The notes: generated by a model from the letters alone, not told the origin. DNA of 29,966 nucleotides from DATJZH01 sp035499215 (GCA_035499215.1 DATJZH010000061.1:1-29966); one strand, 5' to 3'. Shown: positions 18,505 through 28,724, counted from the stretch's first letter. A program made the numbers and translations.

Positions 18505-18919
18505 TCAGGAACCCCCTTCTGTCCGGTCTCGAGGCGGCACCCGCCCGGCCGACCTGGTCTTCGTCCCCACATCCGCCTGCTGAGGGGTTCGCGGCTCTGG
18601 TTGTGCCACTACTGCCCTTCTCCCGGCCCGGCGGACGCCAGATCCTCCGGCGGGGCAGGTCTTACTTCTAAGCCGCACCGTGATCGGCCGACAAGAAGTC
18701 GCCTTACGTGGGCCGTTTTGCCTGCGGCTGGCATCGGCTTGCCGGGGCGGCCGCCCCGCTGACGGGGAAGCATGCCCGGCGCAACCACGGACCCGAGCGG
18801 GTGCCATAGCTCGACGCTAGCCCTAACGCCGCTGTCATGTCAGGAGGGAGGGCAGAGAAGTCTGACTCAGGCGGCGTCCGATACCGCGCAAGGGGTGAAA
18901 CGGAAACCCCCCGGGCCGG
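18505..18919. other. Gene-free gap between hpf and lpqB
   Basis: No open frame here has convincing coding character on either strand. It contains a perfect 14-bp palindrome GGGGCGGCCGCCCC (18744-18757) with a smaller CCCCG/CGGGG hairpin beside it, neither followed by a T-run. A possible hpf promoter lies at 18665-18694. A purine-rich CAGGAGGGAGGG at about 18841 on the plus strand resembles a ribosome site but leads to no plausible gene. Confidence 0.6.
18665..18694 (-). promoter_or_regulatory. Candidate promoter for hpf
   Basis: On the minus strand TTGTCG (18689-18694) and TAGAAG (18665-18670) are 18 nt apart, each matching four of six consensus positions. It would give a leader of about 150 nt. 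Tentative. Confidence 0.28.
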
Positions 18920-20725
18920 TCAGCCGGGATAGGCCGCGGCGTGCCCGCGGCCGACATTCTGCCACTGCGCGTTCAGGCCCGCTGACCACAGGATCGCGCC
19001 GCGGGCCGTTCCCGCCGCGAGTTCAGTTCCGTCGGTCGTGATCGAGATCATCTGCGGCGCAGCCAGAATCTGCTTGGATTCCCCGCCGTTGACCGGGACC
19101 TCATAAAGGCCGGCCCGGCTGGGCGGGCCAGCCAGAACCAGGATGTTGTCGGCGTTATACCAGGTAAGCCGGATAGGGTCCTGGATCCCTGTTCCCACCG
19201 CGACAGTGGGCCCGATGGAAGGCATTCCGTCATCGCGGCGGATCGCGCCGATTACCACCTCGGACCATTTGTCCTGCGGCGACTTGATAATCATGGCTAT
19301 CCGCACGTTGTCGGGCGCCACCTGCACGTCGGTGACCGAATCCGACCTCGGCAGCCGGGTGCCGACCAGGCGGGACGCGGCCTTCCCTGCCAGCAGCACG
19401 TCAAGGAGGTTTCCGGCCGCCACCCAGATCTCGCCGAGGGAATCCTCGCTCAGCGAGGTACAGGCAGATCCGCTGTCGAGCTGGAGCGGACGCAGGCTGC
19501 CGCCGCTGAGCGGCCCCGAGTAGACGGTGCATGCCTGGTCACCCGACGGCACGGCGCCGGCGAACTGCCGGCCATCCGGCGAGACCGCGATCGCGCTGAA
19601 CGCGTGCACGCCCAGGCCGGGCAGTGTCCGGGTGCCGCCGCCGGTGAGCGTGCTCACGGCGCCACGGCTGGCGAAGTACAGCGGGGCGGGGCGCTGGGCC
19701 GGCACCAGATCGCCGTAGAACTGCGGCAACTGCAGTTCCCCGCCAGAAAGCCGCTGCTCAGCGCCGTTGATTTCCAGCACCACCGACTGCGCGACAAAGG
19801 ACGGCGAGTAGGAAGGGCTGGTGAATGTCCACACCAGCTGTGCCGCCATGTTTGCCCGCGCCGACCGGCTCGCCTTCGCCGCCGCGCCACCCAGATTCAC
19901 TACGACGCTCGAGCCGTTGATCTTCACCGAGAGCAGCTTGGTGCGCGGCGGGAAATCCGTTCCGGCGGCACGGGACAGCCACGACTGGGGCCCTGCGAGC
20001 AGTCCCCTGATGAGGCCGATAGCCACGTCGGTATCGGTGGCCGGCTGCGGGACGAAGACCGGATCGGGCACCAGAACCCGACCGGCCTGAGCGAAGAAGT
20101 AGAGGTTGTGCGGCGTGTAGACGTTGGCGAAGTCAGGCTCGGTGAGCAGCAGGGACGAGTCGGACGGCAGCTGCGAGATCCGCCACACGCCGTCGTTCTT
20201 GACCAGGGTAAAGTTGTAGGACGTCGAGCCGGACGAAGTCCGGTACTGGCCGCTGTCGGTAAGGGTCGCCAGCCCCTGGCCAGTCAGGGTGACGGTCCGC
20301 AGTGGCGTGACGACTCCGACGATGTGGTTCGGCCGCGTCGGGGCTAGCGCGAACTGCGGTGTGGCCACCACGTTGACCGCCCAGCCCGGATGCCATGTCT
20401 TGCTGAGCCCGGGCGTCAGATACTGGCGGGCGACCGCATGCCCGTCCGCGAAGCTCGCGCTGGCGTGCAGAAAACCGGACACGATCTCCACCGGCTGCCA
20501 GGTCGGCTGTGGCCCGACCGCGATCAGCTGCGGGTATTGCTGCACCTGGCCGGTCCCGGCTTGCGCCTGCTGCACGTTCCCGCTCGTCGGGAGGGTGGCG
20601 CACCCGGCCGCTGCGAGCGCCACGGCAGCCACGGCGGCTGCGGCAGCGCACGCCCGGCCAGCGCACGCCCGGCACCGGGCCAGCGCTGGACCGGCCCGCC
20701 GCGCCAGCGAGCGTCCGTTAGCCAC
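18920..20725 (-). CDS. lpqB: LpqB lipoprotein, MtrAB-associated sensor partner
   Basis: 601 aa. A hydrophobic export signal ends at LAAAGC with Cys42 as the likely lipidation site, followed by ATLPTSGNVQQ. The N-terminal LpqB domain (about 70-200) precedes a GerMN domain (about 220-310: TDVAIGLIRGLLAGPQSWL through VVVNLGG) and a C-terminal beta-propeller-like region (about 340-600). LpqB sits outside the membrane and modulates MtrB signalling and cell division in actinobacteria. The GTG start at 20725 overlaps the mtrB stop by 8 nt, showing translational coupling. The residue three before the Cys is Ala rather than Leu, and three more Cys (RCRACAGRAC) lie in the signal's basic head, both unusual. 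Confidence 0.93.
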   Translation of the reverse strand: MANGRSLARRAGPALARCRACAGRACAAAAAVAAVALAAAGCATLPTSGNVQQAQAGTGQVQQYPQLIAVGPQPTWQPVEIVSGFLHASASFADGHAVARQYLTPGLSKTWHPGWAVNVVATPQFALAPTRPNHIVGVVTPLRTVTLTGQGLATLTDSGQYRTSSGSTSYNFTLVKNDGVWRISQLPSDSSLLLTEPDFANVYTPHNLYFFAQAGRVLVPDPVFVPQPATDTDVAIGLIRGLLAGPQSWLSRAAGTDFPPRTKLLSVKINGSSVVVNLGGAAAKASRSARANMAAQLVWTFTSPSYSPSFVAQSVVLEINGAEQRLSGGELQLPQFYGDLVPAQRPAPLYFASRGAVSTLTGGGTRTLPGLGVHAFSAIAVSPDGRQFAGAVPSGDQACTVYSGPLSGGSLRPLQLDSGSACTSLSEDSLGEIWVAAGNLLDVLLAGKAASRLVGTRLPRSDSVTDVQVAPDNVRIAMIIKSPQDKWSEVVIGAIRRDDGMPSIGPTVAVGTGIQDPIRLTWYNADNILVLAGPPSRAGLYEVPVNGGESKQILAAPQMISITTDGTELAAGTARGAILWSAGLNAQWQNVGRGHAAAYPG

Positions 20726-22610
20726 GCGCTGCCGCCCCCCCGCTGGTTGCCGAACCCGTGGCTGACCCGCCTGGCGCCACTGTCGCCGCAGACGGGCCAG
20801 CATCGGCGGGGCTGTCAGGATCGGCGCCGTGCCCGGCCGGCAGCACGCTGGCAGCGGACGGCACGGCCGCCGCAGACGGCTTCCCCGGCGCAGACGGCGG
20901 GCCCGCGGCGTCCGCCAGTGCTGCCGAGACCGTGTCCAGGTCCGCTTCGTCGGGGCACAGCGGCAGCGGCGAGCCGACGAGTTCGCGGTCGAGGGTCCGG
21001 GGCAATGTGAGCCGGAAGACCGACCCGCGTCCCGGCTCGCCCCAGGCCTCCAGCCAGCCGCCGTGCAGCCGGGCGTCCTCCAGCGCTATCGACAGTCCGA
21101 GGCCGGTGCCGCCGGTGGTCCGGGCACGGGCCCGATCCGCCCGCCAGAACCGGTCGAAGGCCAGATGCTCCTCGCCGGGGAACAGCCCGACCCCGAAGTC
21201 CCTGACGGCAACGGCAACGGCATCCCTGTCGGCGGCGACCGTGACGATCACGTCCCGGTTCTCGCCGTGCTCGACGGCGTTCACTAGCAGATTCCGCAGT
21301 ATTCGCGCCACCCGGCGGCGGTCCGCCTCTGCGACACATGGCTCCGGGGGCAGCCGGAACTCGATCTTCGCTCCGCGGCGCTCCGCGAGCTGCTGTGCCA
21401 CATCCGCTGAATTGCGGACGACATCACACATATCGACGAGTTCGGTATCCAGCGTCGCCGCGTTCGCGTCATACCTGCTGATCTCCAGCAAGTCGATGAG
21501 CAGCGATTCAAAACGCTCAAGCTGGCTTTGCAGCAGCTCGGCCGACCGGCCGGTGACGGAATCCATCCTGTCCCTGGCCGCGAAGAGCACGTCAGCAGCG
21601 ATCCTGATGGTGGTCAGCGGAGTGCGCAGCTCATGGGAGACGTCAGAAACGAACTGCCGCTGCACCTGCGAGAGCTCTTCGAGCTCGGCCATCTTGTCTT
21701 TCAGGCTGACAGCCATGTCGTTGAACGACGTGGCCAGCGCGGCAAGATCATCCGTCCCGCGCACTGCCACCCGGTCATCAAGGTTCCCGGTCGACAGCCG
21801 CCGTGCGGCCTGCGCGGCCTCGCGCACTGGCACCACGACCCAGCGGGTGACCAGCGAGGCGATCGCCGCCAGCAGGAACACCAGCGCTATGCCCACGTAC
21901 AAGAGCGTCCGCTGGTCCAGCCCGATGTCCTGCTGCTCCTGGGTAAGCGGGAAGAAGTAGTACAGCTGGTAGTAATTGCCGAGCGGAGCGCCGAAGGCAA
22001 GCCCGGCCACCGGTTTCGGCGGACTTCCGTAGCGCAACGTCGCAGGCATCCAGGCCTCGGTGAACATGCCCCGCCTCCTGTCGCGCTGTACCTGCGCGAC
22101 CAGCTTGGCCGGGACCGTTCCGTTCTCGATTCCGACGCTCCAGCCGCCGCTGTAAACGGGCGCCCCCTGGTAGCCGGCCGACAGCGTGACCGCCACGCCG
22201 TAGTCGCGGGTGGGATCGGTCCTGGCAGCAAGCGTGACCACCATCTGGTGCATCAGGGCAGAGGCGGCAGGGGTCAGGTCCGAGTACAAGCCGCGCTGGC
22301 CCGCCGCGATCCCCAGGCCGTCCTCGGCCTGGTTGGTGGCTGATCTCACCTTGCTTGCCAGCAGGCCAGCCGCGATCTGCTGCATGAGGAAGAAGCCGAG
22401 TATCGTGACGACGATCGCCGACCCTACGAGGGTCGTGGTTACCACCCGCACCTGCAGCGAGCTATGCCAGCGAGCGCGCGCCCGGCCAGCCACGAGGGCG
22501 GCACCGTCGCGCGGCCGCCGCAGCAGGTGCGCCAGCGCCGTCAGCGACCGCGCGGGCGGTGACAGAATGCTCTGCACGCGCGGCCGCGCGCACGTGAAGA
22601 GCCTGAGCAT
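20718..22610 (-). CDS. mtrB: MtrB sensor histidine kinase
   Basis: 630 aa. Membrane helices at about 60-84 and 235-262 enclose an extracellular sensor region of about 150 residues. A HAMP linker (about 263-313) follows, then the HisKA motif FVSDVSHELRTPLTT with His326, and the ATPase domain with N box LLVNAVEHG (441-449), DFGVGLF (471-477) and GGTGLGLS (500-507). MtrB phosphorylates MtrA to control cell-wall remodelling and chromosome/cell-cycle genes. The ATG at 22610 lies 8 nt after the mtrA stop. About 90 Ala/Pro/Ser-rich residues follow the kinase core and have no recognisable domain. The longer frame upstream only shadows mtrA. Confidence 0.95.
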   Translation of the reverse strand: MLRLFTCARPRVQSILSPPARSLTALAHLLRRPRDGAALVAGRARARWHSSLQVRVVTTTLVGSAIVVTILGFFLMQQIAAGLLASKVRSATNQAEDGLGIAAGQRGLYSDLTPAASALMHQMVVTLAARTDPTRDYGVAVTLSAGYQGAPVYSGGWSVGIENGTVPAKLVAQVQRDRRRGMFTEAWMPATLRYGSPPKPVAGLAFGAPLGNYYQLYYFFPLTQEQQDIGLDQRTLLYVGIALVFLLAAIASLVTRWVVVPVREAAQAARRLSTGNLDDRVAVRGTDDLAALATSFNDMAVSLKDKMAELEELSQVQRQFVSDVSHELRTPLTTIRIAADVLFAARDRMDSVTGRSAELLQSQLERFESLLIDLLEISRYDANAATLDTELVDMCDVVRNSADVAQQLAERRGAKIEFRLPPEPCVAEADRRRVARILRNLLVNAVEHGENRDVIVTVAADRDAVAVAVRDFGVGLFPGEEHLAFDRFWRADRARARTTGGTGLGLSIALEDARLHGGWLEAWGEPGRGSVFRLTLPRTLDRELVGSPLPLCPDEADLDTVSAALADAAGPPSAPGKPSAAAVPSAASVLPAGHGADPDSPADAGPSAATVAPGGSATGSATSGGAAARG

Positions 22611-22618
22611 GACCCGGC

Positions 22619-23305
22619 TCAGCCCGGGCCCGCCTTGTAGCCGACGCCGCGGACCGTCACGACGATCTCCGGCCGCTCCGGGTCCTTCTCGATCTTGGCG
22701 CGCAGCCGCTGCACATGCACGTTCACCAGGCGCGTATCGGCCGCATGCCGGTAACCCCACACTTGCTCGAGCAGCACCTCCCTGGTGAATACCTGGCGAG
22801 GCTTTCTGGCCAGCGCAACCAGCAGGTCGAATTCAAGCGGAGTGAGATTCAGCGGCTCGCCCGCCCGTTGCACCGAATGGCCGGCCACGTCGATGGTCAC
22901 GTCGCCGATTGTCAGAATCTCCGGCGCCGGATCATCGGTCCGCCGCAGCCGCGCCCGCACCCGGGCAATGAGCACCTTCGACTGGAAGGGCTTCACGATG
23001 TAGTCGTCCGCGCCGGACTCCAGCCCGAGCACGACGTCCACCGTGTCGGTCTTGGCGGTGAGCATCACGATCGGCACACCAGACTCGGCCCGGATCTGGC
23101 GGCAGACGTCAATGCCATCCATGCCGGGCAGCATCAGGTCAAGCAGAATCAGGTCCGGGTTGCCGTCCCGGAACGCATCCATCGCCCTTTCCCCGTCGGC
23201 AACGAATGTCGGCTCGAAACCCTCGCCTCGAAGTACAATTCCCAGCATCTCGGCGAGGGCGGCGTCATCGTCGACGACCAGCACGCGACCTTTCATAGTC
23301 CTCAT
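22619..23305 (-). CDS. mtrA: MtrA response regulator (OmpR/PhoB type)
   Basis: 228 aa from ATG at 23305 (MRTMKGRVLVVDDD); a start three codons later is also possible. The receiver has the acidic pair at 12-14 and phospho-acceptor Asp56 in LLDLMLPG, with MLTAKTDTVDVVLGLESGADDYIVKPF. The winged-helix effector ends VNVHVQRLRAKIEKDPERPEIVVTVRGVGYKAG. Sequence is nearly superimposable on actinobacterial MtrA. It is an essential or near-essential regulator in mycobacteria and a developmental regulator in Streptomyces. It lies 19 nt downstream of mtnA and 8 nt before mtrB, so a promoter may lie inside mtnA or the whole set is co-transcribed. Confidence 0.97.
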   Translation of the reverse strand: MRTMKGRVLVVDDDAALAEMLGIVLRGEGFEPTFVADGERAMDAFRDGNPDLILLDLMLPGMDGIDVCRQIRAESGVPIVMLTAKTDTVDVVLGLESGADDYIVKPFQSKVLIARVRARLRRTDDPAPEILTIGDVTIDVAGHSVQRAGEPLNLTPLEFDLLVALARKPRQVFTREVLLEQVWGYRHAADTRLVNVHVQRLRAKIEKDPERPEIVVTVRGVGYKAGPG

Positions 23306-23324
23306 CGTTCCACGTAGGAGGCAG

Positions 23325-24389
23325 CTAGGGGACCGTCCGCGACGGCTGGTCCCCGCCCAGGACACGCAGAGTACCCGCTGTGACCGGCTGTGCGACGCCG
23401 CGCTCGGTCACGATCGCTGTCACCAGCGCCGGCGGGGTGACGTCGAAAGCCGGATTATGCGCACAGGCACCGGCAGGAGCGACCGGCTGCCCGGCCAGGC
23501 TCGTCACCTCCTCGGGCGGCCGCTGCTCGACGATGATTGCCGCGCCATCGGCGGTGCCCAGGTCGATGGTGGAAACTGGCGCGACCACGACGAACGGCAG
23601 CTGGTGATGGCGTGCCAGCACGGCCAGGCCATATGTTCCGATCTTGTTCGCCACGCTGCCGTCGGCCGCGATCCGGTCGGCGCCGGTCAGGACGAGGTCC
23701 ACTTCTCCGGAAGCCATCAGCGCGGCTGCCGCGCTGTCGGCCAGCACCGCATGCGGCAGCCCGGCCCGGATGGCCTCATAAGCGGTCAGCCGGGCGCCCT
23801 GCAGCAGCGGGCGGGTCTCATCGACCCAGAGCTTGGCGAGCCGGCCGGCCCGGTACGCGGCAAGGATCACGGCGAACGCCGTTCCCTCGCCGGCCGACAC
23901 GAGGGAGCCGGTGTTGCAGTGCGTCAGGATCCTGGCCTTGTCCGGCACGAAGGCCAGCCCGCTCGCTGCCATCGCCGCGCTGGCTGCGGCGTCCCGCGCA
24001 GCGATCGAGCGGGCCTCCCGGAGCGCCGCGGCCGCCCCGCGGCTCGGGCCGGCATCGGCTGGATGCCCGCTTTGCGCCTGCTGAAAGGCCTCGTAAGCGC
24101 GCCGGACGCCCCGGCTGAGGTTGACAGCAGTCGGCCTGGCTTGCTCGAGCATCGCCGCAGCGTGCGCAGCGTCCTCGCCGCGGAAGGCGGCCAGCGCCAC
24201 GCCGAAGGCGCCGGCCACGCCAAGCAGCGGCGCGCCGCGAATCACCAGGCGCGATATCGCATCCACCAGCGTCGGCACGTCAGCACAGGTAAGCACTGCC
24301 TCCTCGGCAGGAAGCCGGGTTTGATCCAGCAGCGCGATGGCCGGTCCCTCCGGCGGGTCGATCCAGTACAGGGCAGGAATGTCACTCAC
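23325..24389 (-). CDS. mtnA: S-methyl-5-thioribose-1-phosphate isomerase (methionine salvage)
   Basis: 354 aa, aIF-2B-like fold. It isomerises the aldose methylthioribose-1-phosphate to methylthioribulose-1-phosphate in the cytosol. Visible motifs: RGAPLLGVAGAFG (51-63), the catalytic Cys158 in THCNTGSL, and Asp238 in TGADRIAADGSVANKIGTY. The GTG start at 24389 (VSDIPALYWID) gives the usual beginning; a longer in-frame extension to 24455 is atypical and Cys-rich. No other methionine-salvage gene is nearby. It is first in the mtnA-mtrA-mtrB-lpqB run, an order I recall from Streptomyces. Confidence 0.92.
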   Translation of the reverse strand: MSDIPALYWIDPPEGPAIALLDQTRLPAEEAVLTCADVPTLVDAISRLVIRGAPLLGVAGAFGVALAAFRGEDAAHAAAMLEQARPTAVNLSRGVRRAYEAFQQAQSGHPADAGPSRGAAAALREARSIAARDAAASAAMAASGLAFVPDKARILTHCNTGSLVSAGEGTAFAVILAAYRAGRLAKLWVDETRPLLQGARLTAYEAIRAGLPHAVLADSAAAALMASGEVDLVLTGADRIAADGSVANKIGTYGLAVLARHHQLPFVVVAPVSTIDLGTADGAAIIVEQRPPEEVTSLAGQPVAPAGACAHNPAFDVTPPALVTAIVTERGVAQPVTAGTLRVLGGDQPSRTVP

Positions 24390-24608
24390 AGCACGAGTGT
24401 GCGCGACCAGCGGGCAGATGCACGAGTGCACCGTCCCCGCGGCAGCCGCTGGCAAACCCGAGCGCCGGGCTTCGCGGCTGATATCCGTTTTCGGAACTAC
24501 GCTCGCCTCTTATTCGGCGTGCGATCGTGTAAGTATTGGCGCGAACGGCGGCCCGCCTGCGGGAACAGGATCGGGCACGACCGCCGCTGGCGGTCAGGGA
24601 GGGGAAGA

Positions 24609-25772
24609 ATGACCGACGAGACCTCCCGGCAGGGGAACGGTCAGTCCGGCAGCGGCGGGCCCGATCCGACGACTCGGCGGCCAGTGCAGCCCGGCTGCGG
24701 CCAGCAGCCCGGCTGCGGCCAGCAGCCCGGCTACGGCCAGCAGCCCGGCAGCATACCGCTCCGTCCGCTCCTGCTCGGCGACATCCTGAACGGGGCGTTC
24801 ACCTCGATCCGGCGCAATCCGCGGGCGACGCTGGGTTTCTCCGCGATCGTCCTTGCGGCCTCCGGGGTGATCTCAACGCTGCTGGGGATCACTATCCGAA
24901 ATTCGGTCAACAGCGTGACGAACCCGATTTCGGCCGGAACGCAGCCAACTAGCGCCCAGCTCAGTCACCTCGGCAGCGTCTTTGCGACGCTGCTGGGCGC
25001 CGGCCTGCTCTCGCTCGTCCTCGGCCTTGTCGTCCAGATCATCCTGACGGGCGTGCTGACCTCCGTCATCGGGCGAGGCGTGCTCGGCCAGCAGGTCGGC
25101 ATCAGTGCGGCCTGGCGGATAACGGCGCCGCGCCTGGCTTCCGTACTCGGCGCCACGCTGCTCAGCGGCATCATCGGCATCGGGCTCTGGATTCCCTACA
25201 TCCTGATCGTCATCCTGCTCGCCGTCGCGCACGCAGGGGCATCCGCCGCGGTCGTGGGCGTGCTCGGCTTCCTGGCGATGATCTGCGTCACGATCGCTAT
25301 CTGGGTCCTTTTCAGCCTGGCTCCGGCGGCTGTGGTGCTGGAGCGCCTGGGGCCATGGCAGGGCGTCAAGAGGTCGTGGCAGCTGGTTTCCGGCAGTTTC
25401 TGGCGCGTCCTTGGCATCCTCCTTCTGACCGTCCTGGTCGTCATCATTGCGAGCTTGGTGCTGGACATCCCGTTCGTGATCATCGAGGCAGTCGTCGGCG
25501 GCCGCGGCTTCGGGACGACGTCGCTTACCGCCTCGGTCGCCAGCATCATCGTCGCCGCCGTCGCCGGCATCATCATCGGAGCGCTCACCCGGCCGCTGCT
25601 GGCCGGCGTCACGGTCCTGCTGTACCTGGACATGCGGATGCGTAAAGAAGGCCTGGATCTGGTGCTGCAGAACGCGGCGCGAAGCCAGCAGCTGACCGGT
25701 GATGAATTCGCCACACTCTGGCGGCCGGCCGACCGCGGTCAGGGCCCGGCAACCGCGCCCGCGGCGTGGTGA
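24609..25772 (+). CDS. Polytopic membrane protein, glycerophosphodiester phosphodiesterase membrane-domain-like
   Basis: 387 aa. A cytoplasmic head with Gln-Gln-Pro-Gly repeats (30-47) leads to PLRPLLLGDILNGAFTSIRRNPRATLG (50-76), typical of actinobacterial proteins annotated as GPDPase membrane domain. About six hydrophobic segments follow (near 76-94, 123-150, 178-207, 211-242, 266-292, 306-340), then the family end LYLDMRMRKEGLDL. There is no catalytic phosphodiesterase domain, so the enzymatic name is misleading. The ATG at 24609 is preceded by GGGAGGGGAAGA, an excellent ribosome site; the frame further upstream overlaps mtnA and is not coding. The stop overlaps the next gene as GTGA. Confidence 0.87.
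   Translation: MTDETSRQGNGQSGSGGPDPTTRRPVQPGCGQQPGCGQQPGYGQQPGSIPLRPLLLGDILNGAFTSIRRNPRATLGFSAIVLAASGVISTLLGITIRNSVNSVTNPISAGTQPTSAQLSHLGSVFATLLGAGLLSLVLGLVVQIILTGVLTSVIGRGVLGQQVGISAAWRITAPRLASVLGATLLSGIIGIGLWIPYILIVILLAVAHAGASAAVVGVLGFLAMICVTIAIWVLFSLAPAAVVLERLGPWQGVKRSWQLVSGSFWRVLGILLLTVLVVIIASLVLDIPFVIIEAVVGGRGFGTTSLTASVASIIVAAVAGIIIGALTRPLLAGVTVLLYLDMRMRKEGLDLVLQNAARSQQLTGDEFATLWRPADRGQGPATAPAAW
24687..24750 (+). repeat. 18-bp tandem repeat (3.5 copies) encoding QPGCGQ
   Basis: CAGCCCGGCTGCGGCCAG is perfect at 24687-24704 and 24705-24722, has one change (TGC to TAC) at 24723-24740, and a partial copy to 24750. It encodes the Cys/Tyr-containing repeat at the protein's cytoplasmic head. 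Confidence 0.9.
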
Positions 25773-26458
25773 CTCCTGCTCGGACGCTTGCACTGGCAGG
25801 CCGGCCCGTCCTCCTGCCGTCCGGCGGCCACGGTATCAGCCGCCAGGCGGCCCGGCAGCTTGCCCGGCGGGAGCTGGCGGGGGCGATCTACCAGCCTCCG
25901 CTGTGGCAGCGGATCCTCCGCGTCGCCGCCAGTTTCCTCACGCGGCTGTTCGGCGACGCCAGCGCCCATTTCCCGGGCGGCTGGCGGGCGCTGATCGTCC
26001 TGCTCGCAGCGGCCCTGCTGCTGGCCATCACGATCTTCAACTGGATCCGGCCGTCGCGGACGCGAGTAGCTGCCGGTGCCGTCCTCCAGGGCACGACGCG
26101 CAGCGCGCGCGACCACCGGCAGGAGGCTGAGCGCCTGGCGGCAGCAGGTGAGCACGGGGCAGCGATCGTCGAGTCGATGCGCGCCATAGCTGTCGAGCTT
26201 GAGGAACGCGGCATACTGCAGCCGCGGGCCGGGCGAACGGCGGACGAGCTGGCGGCCGAGGCGGCAGGCAAGCTGCCCGGCCAGGGCGGCGAGCTCAGCG
26301 CAGCCGCGCGGCTGTTCGACGATGTCCGATACGGCGGGCGGCCAGGCAGCGCCGCCGGCTACCAGCGCGTGCAGGAGCTGGACGGCAGGATCCGCGCGGG
26401 CCGGACGACAAGACCGGCGGGGCGGCTGGCTGGCATCGCGGCGAGGCCGCCGTCATGA
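25769..26458 (+). CDS. DUF4129-domain membrane protein
   Basis: 229 aa from the GTG at 25769 (another GTG is immediately before it). One membrane helix (about 71-92, GWRALIVLLAAALLLAITIFNW) separates a basic, amphipathic N-terminal part from a C-terminal DUF4129 region: AERLAAAGEHGAAIVESMRAIAVELEERG, then GRTADELAAEA and AARLFDDVRYGGRP. DUF4129 proteins accompany MoxR/DUF58 genes; some are joined to transglutaminase-like domains, but none is present here. Both ends overlap neighbours by 4 nt (GTGA and ATGA), so it is translated with them. Function is unassigned. Confidence 0.85.
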   Translation: MTPARTLALAGRPVLLPSGGHGISRQAARQLARRELAGAIYQPPLWQRILRVAASFLTRLFGDASAHFPGGWRALIVLLAAALLLAITIFNWIRPSRTRVAAGAVLQGTTRSARDHRQEAERLAAAGEHGAAIVESMRAIAVELEERGILQPRAGRTADELAAEAAGKLPGQGGELSAAARLFDDVRYGGRPGSAAGYQRVQELDGRIRAGRTTRPAGRLAGIAARPPS

Positions 26459-27674
26459 CGGCGCCCGCGTCCCCGCTCGCGGCTGCACCGCCTGCCGCGA
26501 GCGCCGCGCCCGCCGCACGGCACCTGCCGACCGGCGGGCCGGGCGGGGAGCGGGATGCCTGGCGGCGCTGGCGCCTGCCGCTTGCGCTCACCGGGCTGAT
26601 CGTCGTCGCGGCGGCGCTCATCGCCATGCTGCAGCCCAGCCAGCCGGCTGTCGGCTATCTTGATCCGGCAGGCGTCGGGCCCTACGGCACCCATGCACTA
26701 GCCGACATTCTGGCTGGGCGCGGGACGACCGTGATCGCGGCGGGCACTCCGGCGGCAGCACGCAGCGCGGCCGCGTCGTCCGCAGCCACGATCGTCATCA
26801 CCAGTCCGGAGTACCTTTCCCGGCGACAGCTCGCCGCGCTGGCGACTGCGGGCCCCGACGTGGTCCTCGTCGAGCCAGATGCCGCCGCGCTTGCGGCCAT
26901 CGCGCCCCGCGCAGCCATCGGCGGCCAGGTTCCGATGACCACCGCGGCGCCGGGCTGCGGGCTGGCTGCGGCCCGCCCGGCCGGCAGCGCCGACATGGGC
27001 GGCGTCGGCCTGCGCCTGCGGCCGGGGACGCCGGGCGGTGTCTCCTGCTACCGGGTCGGCGGCCTGCCATCGCTGGTGCAGTACGCCGCAGGCAGCAGGG
27101 TCATCACCATCCTCGGGGCCGGAGCGGCGCTGACCAACGGCTACCTTGCCCGGCATGGTAACGCCGCCCTCGCGCTGAACCTGCTGGGCTCCGGCCGACG
27201 GATCATCTGGCTGGTGCCCGCCCCAGCGGCAGCCGGAGCCGGGGCCGGCCGCAAGACGCTTGCCAGCCTGATCCCGCTCGGCGCCTACCTCCTGGCGATT
27301 CAGCTGGGCATTGCCGTGATCCTCGCCGCACTCTGGCGGACGCGCCGGCTTGGCCCGCTCGTCCCTGAGCAGCTGCCGGTCGTGGTCCGCGCCGCGGAAA
27401 CCGCCGAGGGGCATGCCCGGCTCTACGCCGCGCGGCGGGCGCGCGGGCAGGCGGCCGCAGCGCTGCGGACGGCGATGCTTGCGCGCGTGCTGCCCGCAGT
27501 CGGACTGCCGCCGGGGGCGGCCCAGGATAGTGTCGCTGCGGCACTGGCGGCCCGGTCCGGACGCGCTGGCCACAGCGTCGCTGGAATCGTGTACGGGCAG
27601 GCGCCGGGAACCGACGCCGCGCTGATCGCGATCGCTGATGAACTGGACGCGCTGGAAAGGGAGGTGCTGGCGAG

Positions 27675-27678
<4 letters not shown>
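26455..27678 (+). CDS. DUF4350-domain membrane protein
   Basis: 407 aa. A Pro/Ala-rich head and membrane helix (41-59) precede an extracytoplasmic DUF4350 domain (about 67-240): YLDPAGVGPYGTHALADILAGRGTTV, TIVITSPEYLSRRQLAAL and VVLVEP resemble a Rossmann-like or GATase-like fold without catalytic residues that I can identify. A second helix (about 272-293) returns to a cytoplasmic, Arg/Ala-rich C-terminal region. The ATG overlaps the previous stop as ATGA and the stop overlaps the moxR start as GTGA. Such proteins are regular partners of MoxR and DUF58 in actinobacteria; their role is unproven. Confidence 0.85.

Positions 27679-28724
<1,046 letters not shown>

Noticed and set aside
18744..18757. 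Palindrome after lpqB as an intrinsic terminator
   Set aside because: No T-run follows on the minus strand; recorded only as content of the gap.
18772..19041. Possible small plus-strand gene in the hpf-lpqB gap
   Set aside because: Low-complexity basic product that runs into lpqB on the other strand; the nearby purine-rich stretch is not positioned for its start.
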